Position numbers and translations under genes: made by a program | Shown: in pieces, positions 23,239 to 31,245 of the stretch | Numbering within the stretch: the stretch's first letter is position 1 | Layout of the letters: the number at the start of each line of letters is the position of its first letter | The notes under the pieces: generated by a model | What the model saw: only the letters and a program-made list of their open reading frames with translations | Told to the model about the DNA's origin: nothing | Databases searched by the model: none | Source: Streptomyces avermitilis MA-4680 = NBRC 14893 | Lineage (GTDB): Bacteria > Actinomycetota > Actinomycetes > Streptomycetales > Streptomycetaceae | DNA length: 64,000 nt | Reading direction: 5' to 3' | Assembly (NCBI RefSeq): GCF_000009765.2 | Contig: NC_003155.5 | Location: 2,294,001 to 2,358,000 of the forward strand

Positions 23239-23592
23239 ATGGAGATTCTGGGAGCCACGCTGCGTATCTGCGTCGACGACCTGGAGGCTTCGGTCCCGTT
23301 CTACGAGAGACTGGCGGGCGGCAGCGCGCTGCGTTTCGAGCGCGGTGGCGTCCAGGTCGCCGCGGTCGGCTGCTTCCTGCTGATGAGCGGGCCGGAGGCC
23401 GAACTCGACGTCCTGCGCAAGGTCGCGGCCACGATCGCGGTGAAGGACGTCGACGAGGCCCACCGAGTGCTCGGCGACTCGGGCGCCCACATCCTGGCGG
23501 GGCCGGTGGCCACGCCGGTGGGCCGCAATCTGATCGCGATGCACCCGGACGGCTCGGTGTACGAGTACGTGGACCGGCGGGCAGCGGACTGA
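23239..23592 (+). CDS. VOC/glyoxalase-like protein
   Basis: A 117-residue soluble protein: ILGATLRICVDDLEASVPFY, ERLAGGSALRFERGGVQVAA, then GRNLIAMHPDGSVYEYVDR. This is a single vicinal-oxygen-chelate module, with the ending D-G-x-x-x-E-Y-V typical of the superfamily; such proteins dimerise to form the active site. The substrate is unknown. ATG 23239 is chosen; the frame upstream to 23080 covers the promoter palindrome and lacks family sequence. Confidence 0.8.
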   Translation: MEILGATLRICVDDLEASVPFYERLAGGSALRFERGGVQVAAVGCFLLMSGPEAELDVLRKVAATIAVKDVDEAHRVLGDSGAHILAGPVATPVGRNLIAMHPDGSVYEYVDRRAAD

Positions 23593-23613
23593 GTCCTCGG
23601 CCCCGTGGCCCGG

Positions 23614-23665
23614 CCGGGTCCGGTGCGCGGGTCCGGTGTCCGGGTCCGGTGTCCGGGTCCGCCGT
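23614..23665. repeat. four tandem 13-bp units
   Basis: Four adjacent 13-base units, CCGGGTCCGGTGC, GCGGGTCCGGTGT, CCGGGTCCGGTGT and CCGGGTCCGCCGT, fill the gap between the convergent VOC and arginase-like genes. They may be slippage-derived or take part in termination. Confidence 0.8.
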
Positions 23666-23669
23666 CCGG

Positions 23670-24566
23670 TCAGGACGCGTCGAACGCGGACACGACGATG
23701 TCGGCCAGCAGCGCCCCGGCCGTCCCGTCCGGGTCCAGGTCGGGGTCGTAGATGGTGACGTTGAGACCGGCGCAGTGCGGGGAGCGCAGCAACGGCCGCA
23801 GCAGCGCGACGACCTCGTCGGGCAGCAGCCCGTCCGGGTCGGGGCTGTCGACGGCGGGCATGACGGACGGATCGAGGACGTCCGCGTCCAAGTGCACCCA
23901 GAACCCCTGGAGTTGCGGTATCTCGAAGGCCTCCACCGTGGCCCGGGCGAGCGCGTCCGCACCCCATGCGCGAAGGTCGCCGACGGTGACGGTCGCGATC
24001 TTCAGCGCGCCGAGTTCCGTCCGCTCCGGATCGTCGTCGCGGATGCCGAAGAGCCGTACGTCCTCGTCCCGCAGATACGGCCGCAGCCCCTCGATGTCGG
24101 TCAGGTCCTCCTGCCCCCGCCCGGTGGCCAGCGCCAGTTCCTCGCCGCCCGCGGCGCCGACGCGGTCCGAGTTGCCGGGGTGGCGGAAGTCCGCGGAGGC
24201 GTCCACCGCGGCCAGCCCGTACCGCCCGATGCGGCGCAGTGCGAGCGAGGCGCCGAGCTGGATGGAGCAGTCGCCGCCGAGGACGACCGGCAGATCACCG
24301 GCGCGTACATGGTGTTCGATGCGGTCGGCCAGCTTGCGGGTGTACGAGGCGAGGGCGGCCGCGTTGAAGACGCCGTCGCCCTCCTGCCACTCCCCGCGGT
24401 CGTAGCGCGGCGGTACGACGACGCCGCCCTCCAAGGCGCCCAGGCGCTGCACGATGCGCTGTTCCCGCAGCGCGCCGGCGAGCTTGTAGCAGCCGGGCAC
24501 GGTGCCCGGGGCGGGCGGGCGCAGGCCCAGGTTGGAGGGGGCGTCCAGGACGACGATGCTTCGCAT
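23670..24566 (-). CDS. arginase-fold (ureohydrolase) family protein lacking His ligands
   Basis: A 298-residue protein of the arginase/agmatinase/formiminoglutamase fold. The metal motifs are GGDCSIQLG (family GGDHS), DASADFRHP (family DAHxD) and HLDADVLDPSVMPA (family D-x-D-x-x-DP). Thus both His ligands are replaced, by Cys and Ser, while the Asp residues are kept. GGDCS is seen in some actinobacterial relatives, but the Ser at the second site makes normal dinuclear Mn catalysis doubtful. It begins at ATG 24566 with GAGGAT upstream, 26 nt after the GNAT gene, probably in the same operon. Confidence 0.75.
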   Translation of the reverse strand: MRSIVVLDAPSNLGLRPPAPGTVPGCYKLAGALREQRIVQRLGALEGGVVVPPRYDRGEWQEGDGVFNAAALASYTRKLADRIEHHVRAGDLPVVLGGDCSIQLGASLALRRIGRYGLAAVDASADFRHPGNSDRVGAAGGEELALATGRGQEDLTDIEGLRPYLRDEDVRLFGIRDDDPERTELGALKIATVTVGDLRAWGADALARATVEAFEIPQLQGFWVHLDADVLDPSVMPAVDSPDPDGLLPDEVVALLRPLLRSPHCAGLNVTIYDPDLDPDGTAGALLADIVVSAFDAS

Positions 24567-24592
24567 GGGTTCATCCTCGCCGAAGGGCAAGC

Positions 24593-25135
24593 TCAGCGAG
24601 GGCCGGTCGCCGTGATCGCCCAGCGCTCGTGGTCCCGCCAGGCTCCGTCGATGTACAGGAAGTCCGGCGAGAACCCCTCGAGCCGGAAGCCGCAGCGGCG
24701 GGCGAGGGCGATGGAGGCGGCGTTGCCCGGCTGCGCGTTGATCTCCAGCCGGTGCAGCCCCAGGGTGGTGAACGCGTGGGCGACGACGAGTGCGAGCCCC
24801 TCGCCCATCAGCCCGCGCCCGGCGGCATGCGCGAAGACGCCGTATCCGAGTGTCCCGTTCAGAAAGGAGCCCGCGACGATGTTGTTGATGTTGATGAACC
24901 CGGCGATACCGCCGCCGTCCTTCTCGCACACCAGGAAGCCGGCCTTCGTCGGGTCCTCGATGAGCCGACCCGCGTAGGCGTGGTACGCGTCCGGGCTGTC
25001 GGGCGGAAACAGCCACGGCCGGTGCAGGTCCTTGCTCTCCCGCACCCGGGCGAGGAACTCGGCTTCGTCGTCGTAGGTGAAGGGCCGCAGGCCCACGCGG
25101 GGGCCCTCGGCGAGATAGCGGGAGTTCTCAGACAC
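24593..25135 (-). CDS. GNAT N-acetyltransferase, RimJ/RimL type
   Basis: A 180-residue acetyltransferase: VGLRPFTYDDEAEFLARVRE, FININNIVAGSFLNGTLGYG, acetyl-CoA loop AAGRGLMGEGLALVVAHAF, then LHRLEINAQPGNAASIALAR and RCGFRLEG. The RLE-x-x-x-x-x-N-x-x-S pattern is that of RimJ/RimL-type enzymes, which acetylate protein N-termini or small amines. The target is unknown. It reads in the same direction as the four peptidase genes, 51 nt downstream of the LD-carboxypeptidase. Confidence 0.88.
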   Translation of the reverse strand: MSENSRYLAEGPRVGLRPFTYDDEAEFLARVRESKDLHRPWLFPPDSPDAYHAYAGRLIEDPTKAGFLVCEKDGGGIAGFININNIVAGSFLNGTLGYGVFAHAAGRGLMGEGLALVVAHAFTTLGLHRLEINAQPGNAASIALARRCGFRLEGFSPDFLYIDGAWRDHERWAITATGPR

Positions 25136-25186
25136 CCCGACACAGTACGACGGACGGCGCGTGCCAGGGCCTTTTGACGACAGGAC

Positions 25187-26119
25187 CTAGCGGAGCGCGG
25201 GTTCGTCCAGTGTCAACGTTCCCGCGTCCGCGTCCAGTTCGGCCCGTACGCCGAACGGGATCGTCAGCGCTCCCTCGCAGTGCCCGAACCCGAACTCCTC
25301 CACGACCGGCACCCCGAGTCCGCCGAGCCGGTCGGCGAAGACCGCGCGCAGCTTCTCGTAGGGACCGCACCTCTCCCACGACCCGAGCGCGATCCCGGCG
25401 ACCCCGTCGAACCAGCCGGCGCGCAGGAGCTGCGTGAGCGACCGGTCGATCCGGTACGCCGCCTCGCCGACGTCCTCGAGCATCAGCAGCCCGTCCCGGG
25501 CCCCGGCACGGGCGTGCGGGGTACCGAGGTCGGTGGCCAGCAGGCTCAGACAGCCGCCCAGGGTGACGCCCCGGGCCCGGCCGGGAACCAGCGCTGGGCC
25601 GCCGGACGCGATGGTGCGCACGGACTCCGGCTCGAACAGCGTGGCCCGCAGATGTTCCTGGGCCCGCGCGTTCTTGATGAAGTCGGCGCCCGCCGCCGCG
25701 GGCCCGTGCAGCGTGACGAGGCCCGCCCGGGTGGCGAACGCCTCGTGCAGCGCGGTGATGTCGCTGAACCCGACGAACACCTTGGGCCCGGCGGCCCGCA
25801 TCGCGTCCCAGTCGAGCAGGTCGACCATCCGCTGCACCCCGTACCCGCCGCGGGCGCACAGCACCGCGTCCACGTCCGGGGCGCACCAGGCGGACTGGAG
25901 GTCGGCGGCCCGGTCGGCGTCGGTGCCCGCCAGGTAGTCGAACCGGGGATGCCGGTCGAGGACATGCGGGGTCGGGACGGGGTCGAGGTCCCAGCCCCGC
26001 AGGATGTCGAGGCCCGCCTGAATCCGTTCCTCGGGGACCGGGCCGCTCGGCGCGATCACGGCGACACGGGCGCCGGGGGCCAGGCGGGCGGGACGGTTCA
26101 GCGGGGTCGTCGACATCAC
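25187..26119 (-). CDS. LD-carboxypeptidase (peptidase family S66)
   Basis: A 310-residue cytoplasmic serine peptidase. VAVIAPSGPVPEERI and LCARGGYGVQRMVDLLDW lead to the nucleophile GFSDITALHEA (Ser about 120); the general-base residues are Glu in LMLEDVGEAAYRIDR and His in FGHCEGALTIP. This is the Ser-Glu-His triad of muropeptide LD-carboxypeptidase, which removes the terminal D-Ala of recycled tetrapeptides; MccF-like members detoxify aminoacyl nucleotides instead. GTG 26119 overlaps the S9 peptidase stop by 4 bp (GTGA) and has GGAG 8 nt upstream; ATG 26116 is the alternative. Confidence 0.9.
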   Translation of the reverse strand: MMSTTPLNRPARLAPGARVAVIAPSGPVPEERIQAGLDILRGWDLDPVPTPHVLDRHPRFDYLAGTDADRAADLQSAWCAPDVDAVLCARGGYGVQRMVDLLDWDAMRAAGPKVFVGFSDITALHEAFATRAGLVTLHGPAAAGADFIKNARAQEHLRATLFEPESVRTIASGGPALVPGRARGVTLGGCLSLLATDLGTPHARAGARDGLLMLEDVGEAAYRIDRSLTQLLRAGWFDGVAGIALGSWERCGPYEKLRAVFADRLGGLGVPVVEEFGFGHCEGALTIPFGVRAELDADAGTLTLDEPALR

Positions 26120-28116
26120 GTGGTGAGCTCCAGGGTCGGGACACCGGGCGGATTCAGCCCGAAGACCTGCGCGTACAGGGAGAGCTCCGATTCAAGCACC
26201 CGCACCGTCGTGTCGGCCCGGCGGAACCCGTGCCCCTCCCCCTCGAAGGCGAGATACGCGTGCGGCACCCCCCGCCCCCGCATCCGCGCCAGGAACCGCT
26301 CGCACTGCGCCGGCGGACAGATCACGTCGTCCAGCCCCTGGAGCAGCAGGAACGGCGCGGTGATCCGGTCGGCGTGCTCCGCGGGCGACCGCTCGGCATA
26401 GCGCCCCGGCACCTGGGCGAGCGGCCCCACCAGCGACTCCAGGTACTGCGACTCGAAGTCATGGGTCTCCCCCGAGCCCCAGCCGGCGAGGTCGAGGATC
26501 GGATAGAGGATCGTGCCGCAGCCGTACACCTCGGTGCTCGCCAGGGACGCGGCCGTCGTCCAGCCGCCCGCGCTGCCCCCGCGGATGGCGAGCCGGGCGC
26601 GGTCCGCGGTGCCCTCCTCGGCGAGGCCGAGCGCGACGGCCGCGCAGTCCTCGACGTCGACGACGCCCCACTGCTCACGCAGCCGGTTGCGGTACTCCCG
26701 CCCGTGCCCGGTCGATCCGCCGTAGTTGACCTCGGCGACCCCGATGCCGCGCGAGGTGAAGTAGGCGATCTCCAGGTCGAGGACGAGGGGCGCCCGGCTG
26801 GTGGGGCCGCCGTGCGCCCAGATGACGTAGGGCGGCAGCTCGTCGCCGGGCGCGACGCACCCGGGGTTGTGCGGAGGGTAGATGTGCGCGTGGATCTCGC
26901 GCCCCACCGGCCCGGTGAACGTGCGGATCTGCGGCTCGGGGTAGCACGCGGGGTCGACCGGGTCGTCGTGCGCGGCGCCGATCACCCGGGCGCGGGCGAC
27001 GGGGGTTGCCCCTGCTCGATCGGAGCCGAGAGCTTGGGGGAGGGTGTCCAGCTCGACCACCTCGTAGGCGCTGCGCGGGCTGGCGCCGATGCCGACGACC
27101 CGGGTGCCGTGCACGGCGAGCGTGGCGGCGAACTCGGTCCAGGGGCCGGCGGCGTCGACCACCTCGCCGGTCTCCGGGTCGAGGATGCCGAGCGCGGTGG
27201 CGCCCCGCCCGTGCACCACGGCGATCAGTCCGCTCTCCAGCGGGGCGAACCAGCGCTGCCCGATCTTCCACAGCGGGCCGCCGAACTCCTCCTCGCGGGG
27301 GCACACCGGCTCGTCGTCGCGGTACAGGTTCCACCAGCCGGTGCGGTCGCTGGCGTACAGCAGGGACCCGTCATGGGCCCAGTCCACCTGGGCGATCGAC
27401 TCGTCGGGGCCGCCGGCGACCGTGTGGGCCTCCCGCAGCGTCCCGTCACCGGCGACCTCCGCGACGATCAGCTCCGTGCCGTCCCACGGCATCCGCGGGT
27501 GGTCCCAGGCGAGCCAGGCCGCGCGCCGCCCGTCGGGCGAGAGCCGGGGCCCGGTGACGAACCGGTGCCGCCCGTCGGTGAGTTCCCGCACGGCGCCCCG
27601 GTCCTCGGCCGCCGAACCGTCCAGCGGCACCGCGGCCACCACGCGGCGTACGTCCGTGGGCCCGTCGCCGGTGAACTCCTCCAGCACGCACCACACTTCG
27701 CCGCGTTCGACACGCAGCCGCGGGTCGACCCAGCGCAGTCCGCCGCCGACCGGGGAAACGGGCGTGAGGGGGCGCGGCCGCGCACCGGGGGTATCGGGCT
27801 CGTGGGCGTAGAGCCGCTGGTCGGCGAAGTCGACGAACACGACCAGCGGTCCCTCGGGGCGGGCCGCCCCCGCCCAGGGGCGGCCGCCGTACTCGATGAC
27901 CCGGCTGCGCACGTTCCACGGCGCGGACAGGACGGACTCCTCCACGCCGTCCGCCCTGCGGCGTACGAGGGTGCGCCGGCCGCCCTCGGTGGGCCGCGGC
28001 TCGGTCCACCAGGCCTCGTCCCCGACGAAGCCCACGAACTCGGGCTGCCCGTCGTGCGCGGCCGCGAGCCCCGCCGCGATGGGCGAGGGCCATGAACCGT
28101 ACGCCAGGGTCTGCAT
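26116..28116 (-). CDS. S9 family prolyl oligopeptidase-like peptidase
   Basis: A 666-residue protein: an N-terminal beta-propeller-like region (repeated strands such as SPDGRRAAWLAWDHP and VDWAHDGSLLYASDRTG), then an alpha/beta-hydrolase domain from about 400. LPPYVIWAHGGPTSRAP gives the oxyanion HGG, AIRGGSAGGWTTAAS the Ser nucleophile, LLQGLDDVICPP the Asp, and EGEGHGFR the His. This is the dipeptidyl/acylaminoacyl-peptidase class that cleaves short peptides. No signal peptide is seen, so it is cytoplasmic. It lies 13 nt downstream of the M20 gene and its stop overlaps the LD-carboxypeptidase start. Confidence 0.9.
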   Translation of the reverse strand: MQTLAYGSWPSPIAAGLAAAHDGQPEFVGFVGDEAWWTEPRPTEGGRRTLVRRRADGVEESVLSAPWNVRSRVIEYGGRPWAGAARPEGPLVVFVDFADQRLYAHEPDTPGARPRPLTPVSPVGGGLRWVDPRLRVERGEVWCVLEEFTGDGPTDVRRVVAAVPLDGSAAEDRGAVRELTDGRHRFVTGPRLSPDGRRAAWLAWDHPRMPWDGTELIVAEVAGDGTLREAHTVAGGPDESIAQVDWAHDGSLLYASDRTGWWNLYRDDEPVCPREEEFGGPLWKIGQRWFAPLESGLIAVVHGRGATALGILDPETGEVVDAAGPWTEFAATLAVHGTRVVGIGASPRSAYEVVELDTLPQALGSDRAGATPVARARVIGAAHDDPVDPACYPEPQIRTFTGPVGREIHAHIYPPHNPGCVAPGDELPPYVIWAHGGPTSRAPLVLDLEIAYFTSRGIGVAEVNYGGSTGHGREYRNRLREQWGVVDVEDCAAVALGLAEEGTADRARLAIRGGSAGGWTTAASLASTEVYGCGTILYPILDLAGWGSGETHDFESQYLESLVGPLAQVPGRYAERSPAEHADRITAPFLLLQGLDDVICPPAQCERFLARMRGRGVPHAYLAFEGEGHGFRRADTTVRVLESELSLYAQVFGLNPPGVPTLELTT

Positions 28117-28129
28117 CCTGTCCCCCGTC

Positions 28130-29452
28130 CTAGGCGGTGCGAAGAAAGCGGTCGAGCACGCGGACGCCGAAGTGCAGGGCCTCGACGGGGACGCGCTCGT
28201 CCACGCCGTGGAAGAGGGCCTGGTAGTCGAAGCCCTCCGGGAGCTTCAGCGGCGCGAACCCGTATCCGGTGATGCCGAGACGCGAGAACTGCTTGGCGTC
28301 CGTGCCGCCCGACATGCAGTAGGGCACGACATGTCCCTCGGGTGCGAACTCCTCGACGGCGGCCCGCATCCTCGCGTACGTCACCGAGTCCACCGGCGCC
28401 TGGAGGGCCACCTCGCGGTGCTCGAACTCCCACTCCACGTCCGGCCCGGTGAGCCGGTCGAGGGTCGTGCGGAACTCGTCCTCACCGCCGGGCAGATAGC
28501 GGCCGTCGACATACCCGACGGCCTCCCCCGGAATCACGTTGATCTTGTAACCGGCGCTCAGCATGGTCGGGTTGGCGCTGCCCCGGACGGTCGGCTCGAC
28601 GAGCGCGGCGGCCGGGCCGAGCTTCTTCAGCAGGCCGTCCATGTCGTCCATGTCGTCGAGGTCGTCGAGATCGGCGTCGATGCCGTAGACCGCCGCGAGT
28701 TCGGTGAGCGCAGCGCGCACCGTCGGCGTGAGCCGCAGCGGCCACGCGTGTGCGCCGATACGCGCGACGGCGGCGGCGAGGCGGGTGACCGCGTTGCTCC
28801 GGTTCACCTTGGAGCCGTGGCCCGCCCGGCCGTGGGCGGTGAGCTTGAGCCAGCCGGTGCCACGCTCGCCCGCCGCGATCGGATAGAGCTGTCGGCCGGC
28901 GCCGTCGTGGAAGGTGAACGCCCCCGACTCGCTGATGCCTTCGGTGCAGCCCTCGAAGAGCCCGGGGTGCCGGTCGGCGAGGAAGCCGGAGCCGTCCACG
29001 GCGCTCGCCTCCTCGTCGGCGGTGAAGGCGATCACGAGGTCGCGCCGGGGTCGCACGCCTTCGCGCGCCCAGTCCCGTACGACCGCGAGGATCATCGCGT
29101 CCATGTTCTTCATGTCGACCGCGCCCCGGCCCCAGACCACGCCGTCGCGGATCTCCCCGGAGAACGGATGCACGCTCCAGTCCGCGGCCTGCGCGGGCAC
29201 CACGTCGAGGTGACCGTGCACGAGGAGGGCGTCGGCGAGGGGGTCGGTGCCCTCGATGCGCGCCACGACGTTCGTACGGCCCTCGGTGCGCTCCAGCAGC
29301 GTGGGCTCGAGACCCGCCTCGGCCAGCTTCTGAGCCACGTACTCGGCGGCGGGCCGCTCGCGGCAGTCCCCGCCGCCGCGGTTGGTCGTGTCGATGCGGA
29401 TGAGGTCGGAGGTGAACCGTACGACCTCTTCGAGTGCCGGTGCTTCAGCCAT
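28130..29452 (-). CDS. M20/M25/M40 family metallopeptidase
   Basis: A 440-residue zinc peptidase: LLVHGHLDVVPA (first ligand His with catalytic Asp), WGRGAVDMKN (bridging Asp), FTADEEASAVDGSGFL (catalytic and ligand Glu pair), ESGAFTF and a final LFHGVDERVPVEA (last His). The dimerisation lid domain carries HGRAGHGSKVNRSNAV. Family members are dipeptidases, tripeptidases or aminoacylases. A DLDDLDDMDDMDG acidic stretch near residue 262 is an unusual insertion. ATG 29452 has GAGGAG upstream and overlaps the M55 gene by 8 bp. Confidence 0.9.
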   Translation of the reverse strand: MAEAPALEEVVRFTSDLIRIDTTNRGGGDCRERPAAEYVAQKLAEAGLEPTLLERTEGRTNVVARIEGTDPLADALLVHGHLDVVPAQAADWSVHPFSGEIRDGVVWGRGAVDMKNMDAMILAVVRDWAREGVRPRRDLVIAFTADEEASAVDGSGFLADRHPGLFEGCTEGISESGAFTFHDGAGRQLYPIAAGERGTGWLKLTAHGRAGHGSKVNRSNAVTRLAAAVARIGAHAWPLRLTPTVRAALTELAAVYGIDADLDDLDDMDDMDGLLKKLGPAAALVEPTVRGSANPTMLSAGYKINVIPGEAVGYVDGRYLPGGEDEFRTTLDRLTGPDVEWEFEHREVALQAPVDSVTYARMRAAVEEFAPEGHVVPYCMSGGTDAKQFSRLGITGYGFAPLKLPEGFDYQALFHGVDERVPVEALHFGVRVLDRFLRTA

Positions 29453-30278
29453 ACTGCTCCTCGACGGCGGCCGAGACGATCGTGGTGACCGCCTTGAAGG
29501 TGCGGATCCCCTCGTACATGGTCCCGCTGGTGTACGACACCTTCCGCTCTCCGATGCGCCCCACACCCGGCACGACGGTGGCGGCCATCGCGAGGTGCTC
29601 GGCGTCGAACTCGAGCGCCACGGTGAACGGCCCGCCCACGACGGGTTCGTGCGGCACGGCCAGCGAGGCCGCCTCCTTGGCCGCGGCACGGATGTCGGCG
29701 GCGGTCCTGGACGGCGTACGGCACACGGCCGCGTAGCGCGAGACATGGTCCTTGACGGCGACCTTGAGCGCCTCGGGCGCGTATCCGAGCGCGTCCTCGC
29801 AGGCCACGTCGTCGCCCGTGACGAGGACGACCGGCACCCCGTACTCGGCGACGACGTGGGAGTTGAGCAGTCCTTCGCTGGCCCGCTCGTCGTTCACCCA
29901 CACGCCGGTGATGGAGTTGGCGAGGTAGGTGTGCGCGAGGACGCCCTCCATGCCGGCGCCCGCGTGGTAGCCGATGAACGCGATGCCGTCCACGTCTCCG
30001 TGCTGTACGCCCTCCACCATGGACAACGACTTGTGGCGGCCGGTGAGCATCTCCGCCCGCTCGTCAAGCCGTTCGAGCAGGAGATTGCGCATCGACCAGT
30101 GTGCCTCGTTGATGAGCACGTCGTCGGCGCCGCCGTCGAAGAAGCCGAGCACGGCCGCGTTCACGTCGGAGGTGAACATCGACCGGCACCGCTCCCACTG
30201 CGGGGTCCCGGGCAGCACATCGGCCGGCCAGGTCACACCCGTGGCGCCCTCCATGTCGGCGCTGATCAGGATCTTCAT
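29445..30278 (-). CDS. M55 family D-aminopeptidase (DppA-like)
   Basis: A 277-residue protein with the M55 hallmarks: ISADMEGATGV at the start (Asp and Glu ligands), INEAHWSMRN (His), GIAFIGYHAGAGMEGVLAHT (His ligand and active-site region) and VTGDDVACEDALGY. The founding member, Bacillus DppA, is a zinc D-aminopeptidase that removes N-terminal D-amino acids and oligomerises as a self-compartmentalised ring. It starts the peptidase operon; no peptide-transporter genes are adjacent, unlike the Bacillus dpp operon. Confidence 0.9.
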   Translation of the reverse strand: MKILISADMEGATGVTWPADVLPGTPQWERCRSMFTSDVNAAVLGFFDGGADDVLINEAHWSMRNLLLERLDERAEMLTGRHKSLSMVEGVQHGDVDGIAFIGYHAGAGMEGVLAHTYLANSITGVWVNDERASEGLLNSHVVAEYGVPVVLVTGDDVACEDALGYAPEALKVAVKDHVSRYAAVCRTPSRTAADIRAAAKEAASLAVPHEPVVGGPFTVALEFDAEHLAMAATVVPGVGRIGERKVSYTSGTMYEGIRTFKAVTTIVSAAVEEQYG

Positions 30279-30382
30279 ACCGCGTCACGCTACGCGCTGA
30301 CGAACCCCCGGGCCAGGACCCGCGTCGCCGGGTGTGGAGGCGGCGTTACTCGTCCGCCCGCGGCCCGGCGTCCCGCTGCCGG

Positions 30383-31108
30383 TCAGGCCCCACGCCCTGC
30401 CAGCAGCCACCTGGACGGCAGTTCGATGCGCGTGCCGTCGGGCCGGTACTCGGTGGTGACGAGGGGCAGCTCGCCGCTCGCGAGAACCGTGAGACCTGCG
30501 GCGTCGAGGTAGGCGGGGACCGCGGCGTCCGCCACCTCGCCGGGGGCGATGCCGTGCCGGAAGACGGGTGCGAGCTTGGGCGGCGGTCCTTGGGGGCTCC
30601 GCGCCAGGCCCTTCAGCACCACTCCCGCGGCCTCGGCGAGTTCGACGAGGAAGAGCCGGCCGCGGTCGCCCAGCAGGGTCGCGATGCCGTCGACGAGCGG
30701 CTGCCGGTCGTCGGGCTCGCACTGGTGGAGCACGCCCCGCATATATATGTTGGCGTCGCCCAGTTCGGCGTGCAGGGTCTCGGCCTCGGTCTTCTCGGCC
30801 GCGTCCAGCAGCCGGTACGTGGCCTGGCCCGCGGGGTCGGCACGACGGGCGTGGTCGAGGGCCGCGGCCGACAGATCGGCGCCCACGACGTGCGGGAAAC
30901 GGTCGGCCAGGAAGCGGGTCTGGGTGCCGTTGCCGCAGCCCAGGTCGACGAGGGGCAGGCCCGGGGCCGTCAACCGCGGCTCGAACAGTGCCAGATGGAC
31001 GCCCGCGGTCAGTATGGGCTCCGCGTCCCAGAAGACGGCCCCCTGTCCTTCGGGGGCCTCGCGCCAGAAGCCCTCCCAGGCCTCCCGGTACCTACTCGTC
31101 ACGCTCAT
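30383..31108 (-). CDS. class I SAM-dependent methyltransferase
   Basis: A 241-residue methyltransferase: LPLVDLGCGNGTQTRFLADR (motif I), VVGADLSAAALDHARRAD and IYMRGVLHQCEPDDRQPLVD, then RLFLVELAEAAGVVLKGL. A C-terminal region with PKLAPVFRHGIAPGEV is typical of a group of actinobacterial methyltransferases of unknown substrate. ATG 31108 is chosen, with GGGGAG 6 nt upstream. The codon pair ATATATATG at 30740-30749 is a striking AT-rich spot in an otherwise GC-rich gene. Confidence 0.85.
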   Translation of the reverse strand: MSVTSRYREAWEGFWREAPEGQGAVFWDAEPILTAGVHLALFEPRLTAPGLPLVDLGCGNGTQTRFLADRFPHVVGADLSAAALDHARRADPAGQATYRLLDAAEKTEAETLHAELGDANIYMRGVLHQCEPDDRQPLVDGIATLLGDRGRLFLVELAEAAGVVLKGLARSPQGPPPKLAPVFRHGIAPGEVADAAVPAYLDAAGLTVLASGELPLVTTEYRPDGTRIELPSRWLLAGRGA

Positions 31109-31245
31109 GCCCAGCTCCCCGGGGTGCGACCGCAACCCGTCGGACCTGACGGGTCAGATCGGTCTACCGCGCAGGGCGCGCGGCCACAAGCACGTGACGC
31201 ATTCCGTTACCGCCCGTTCGGTCCGCGTACACCGATCACGGCGGC

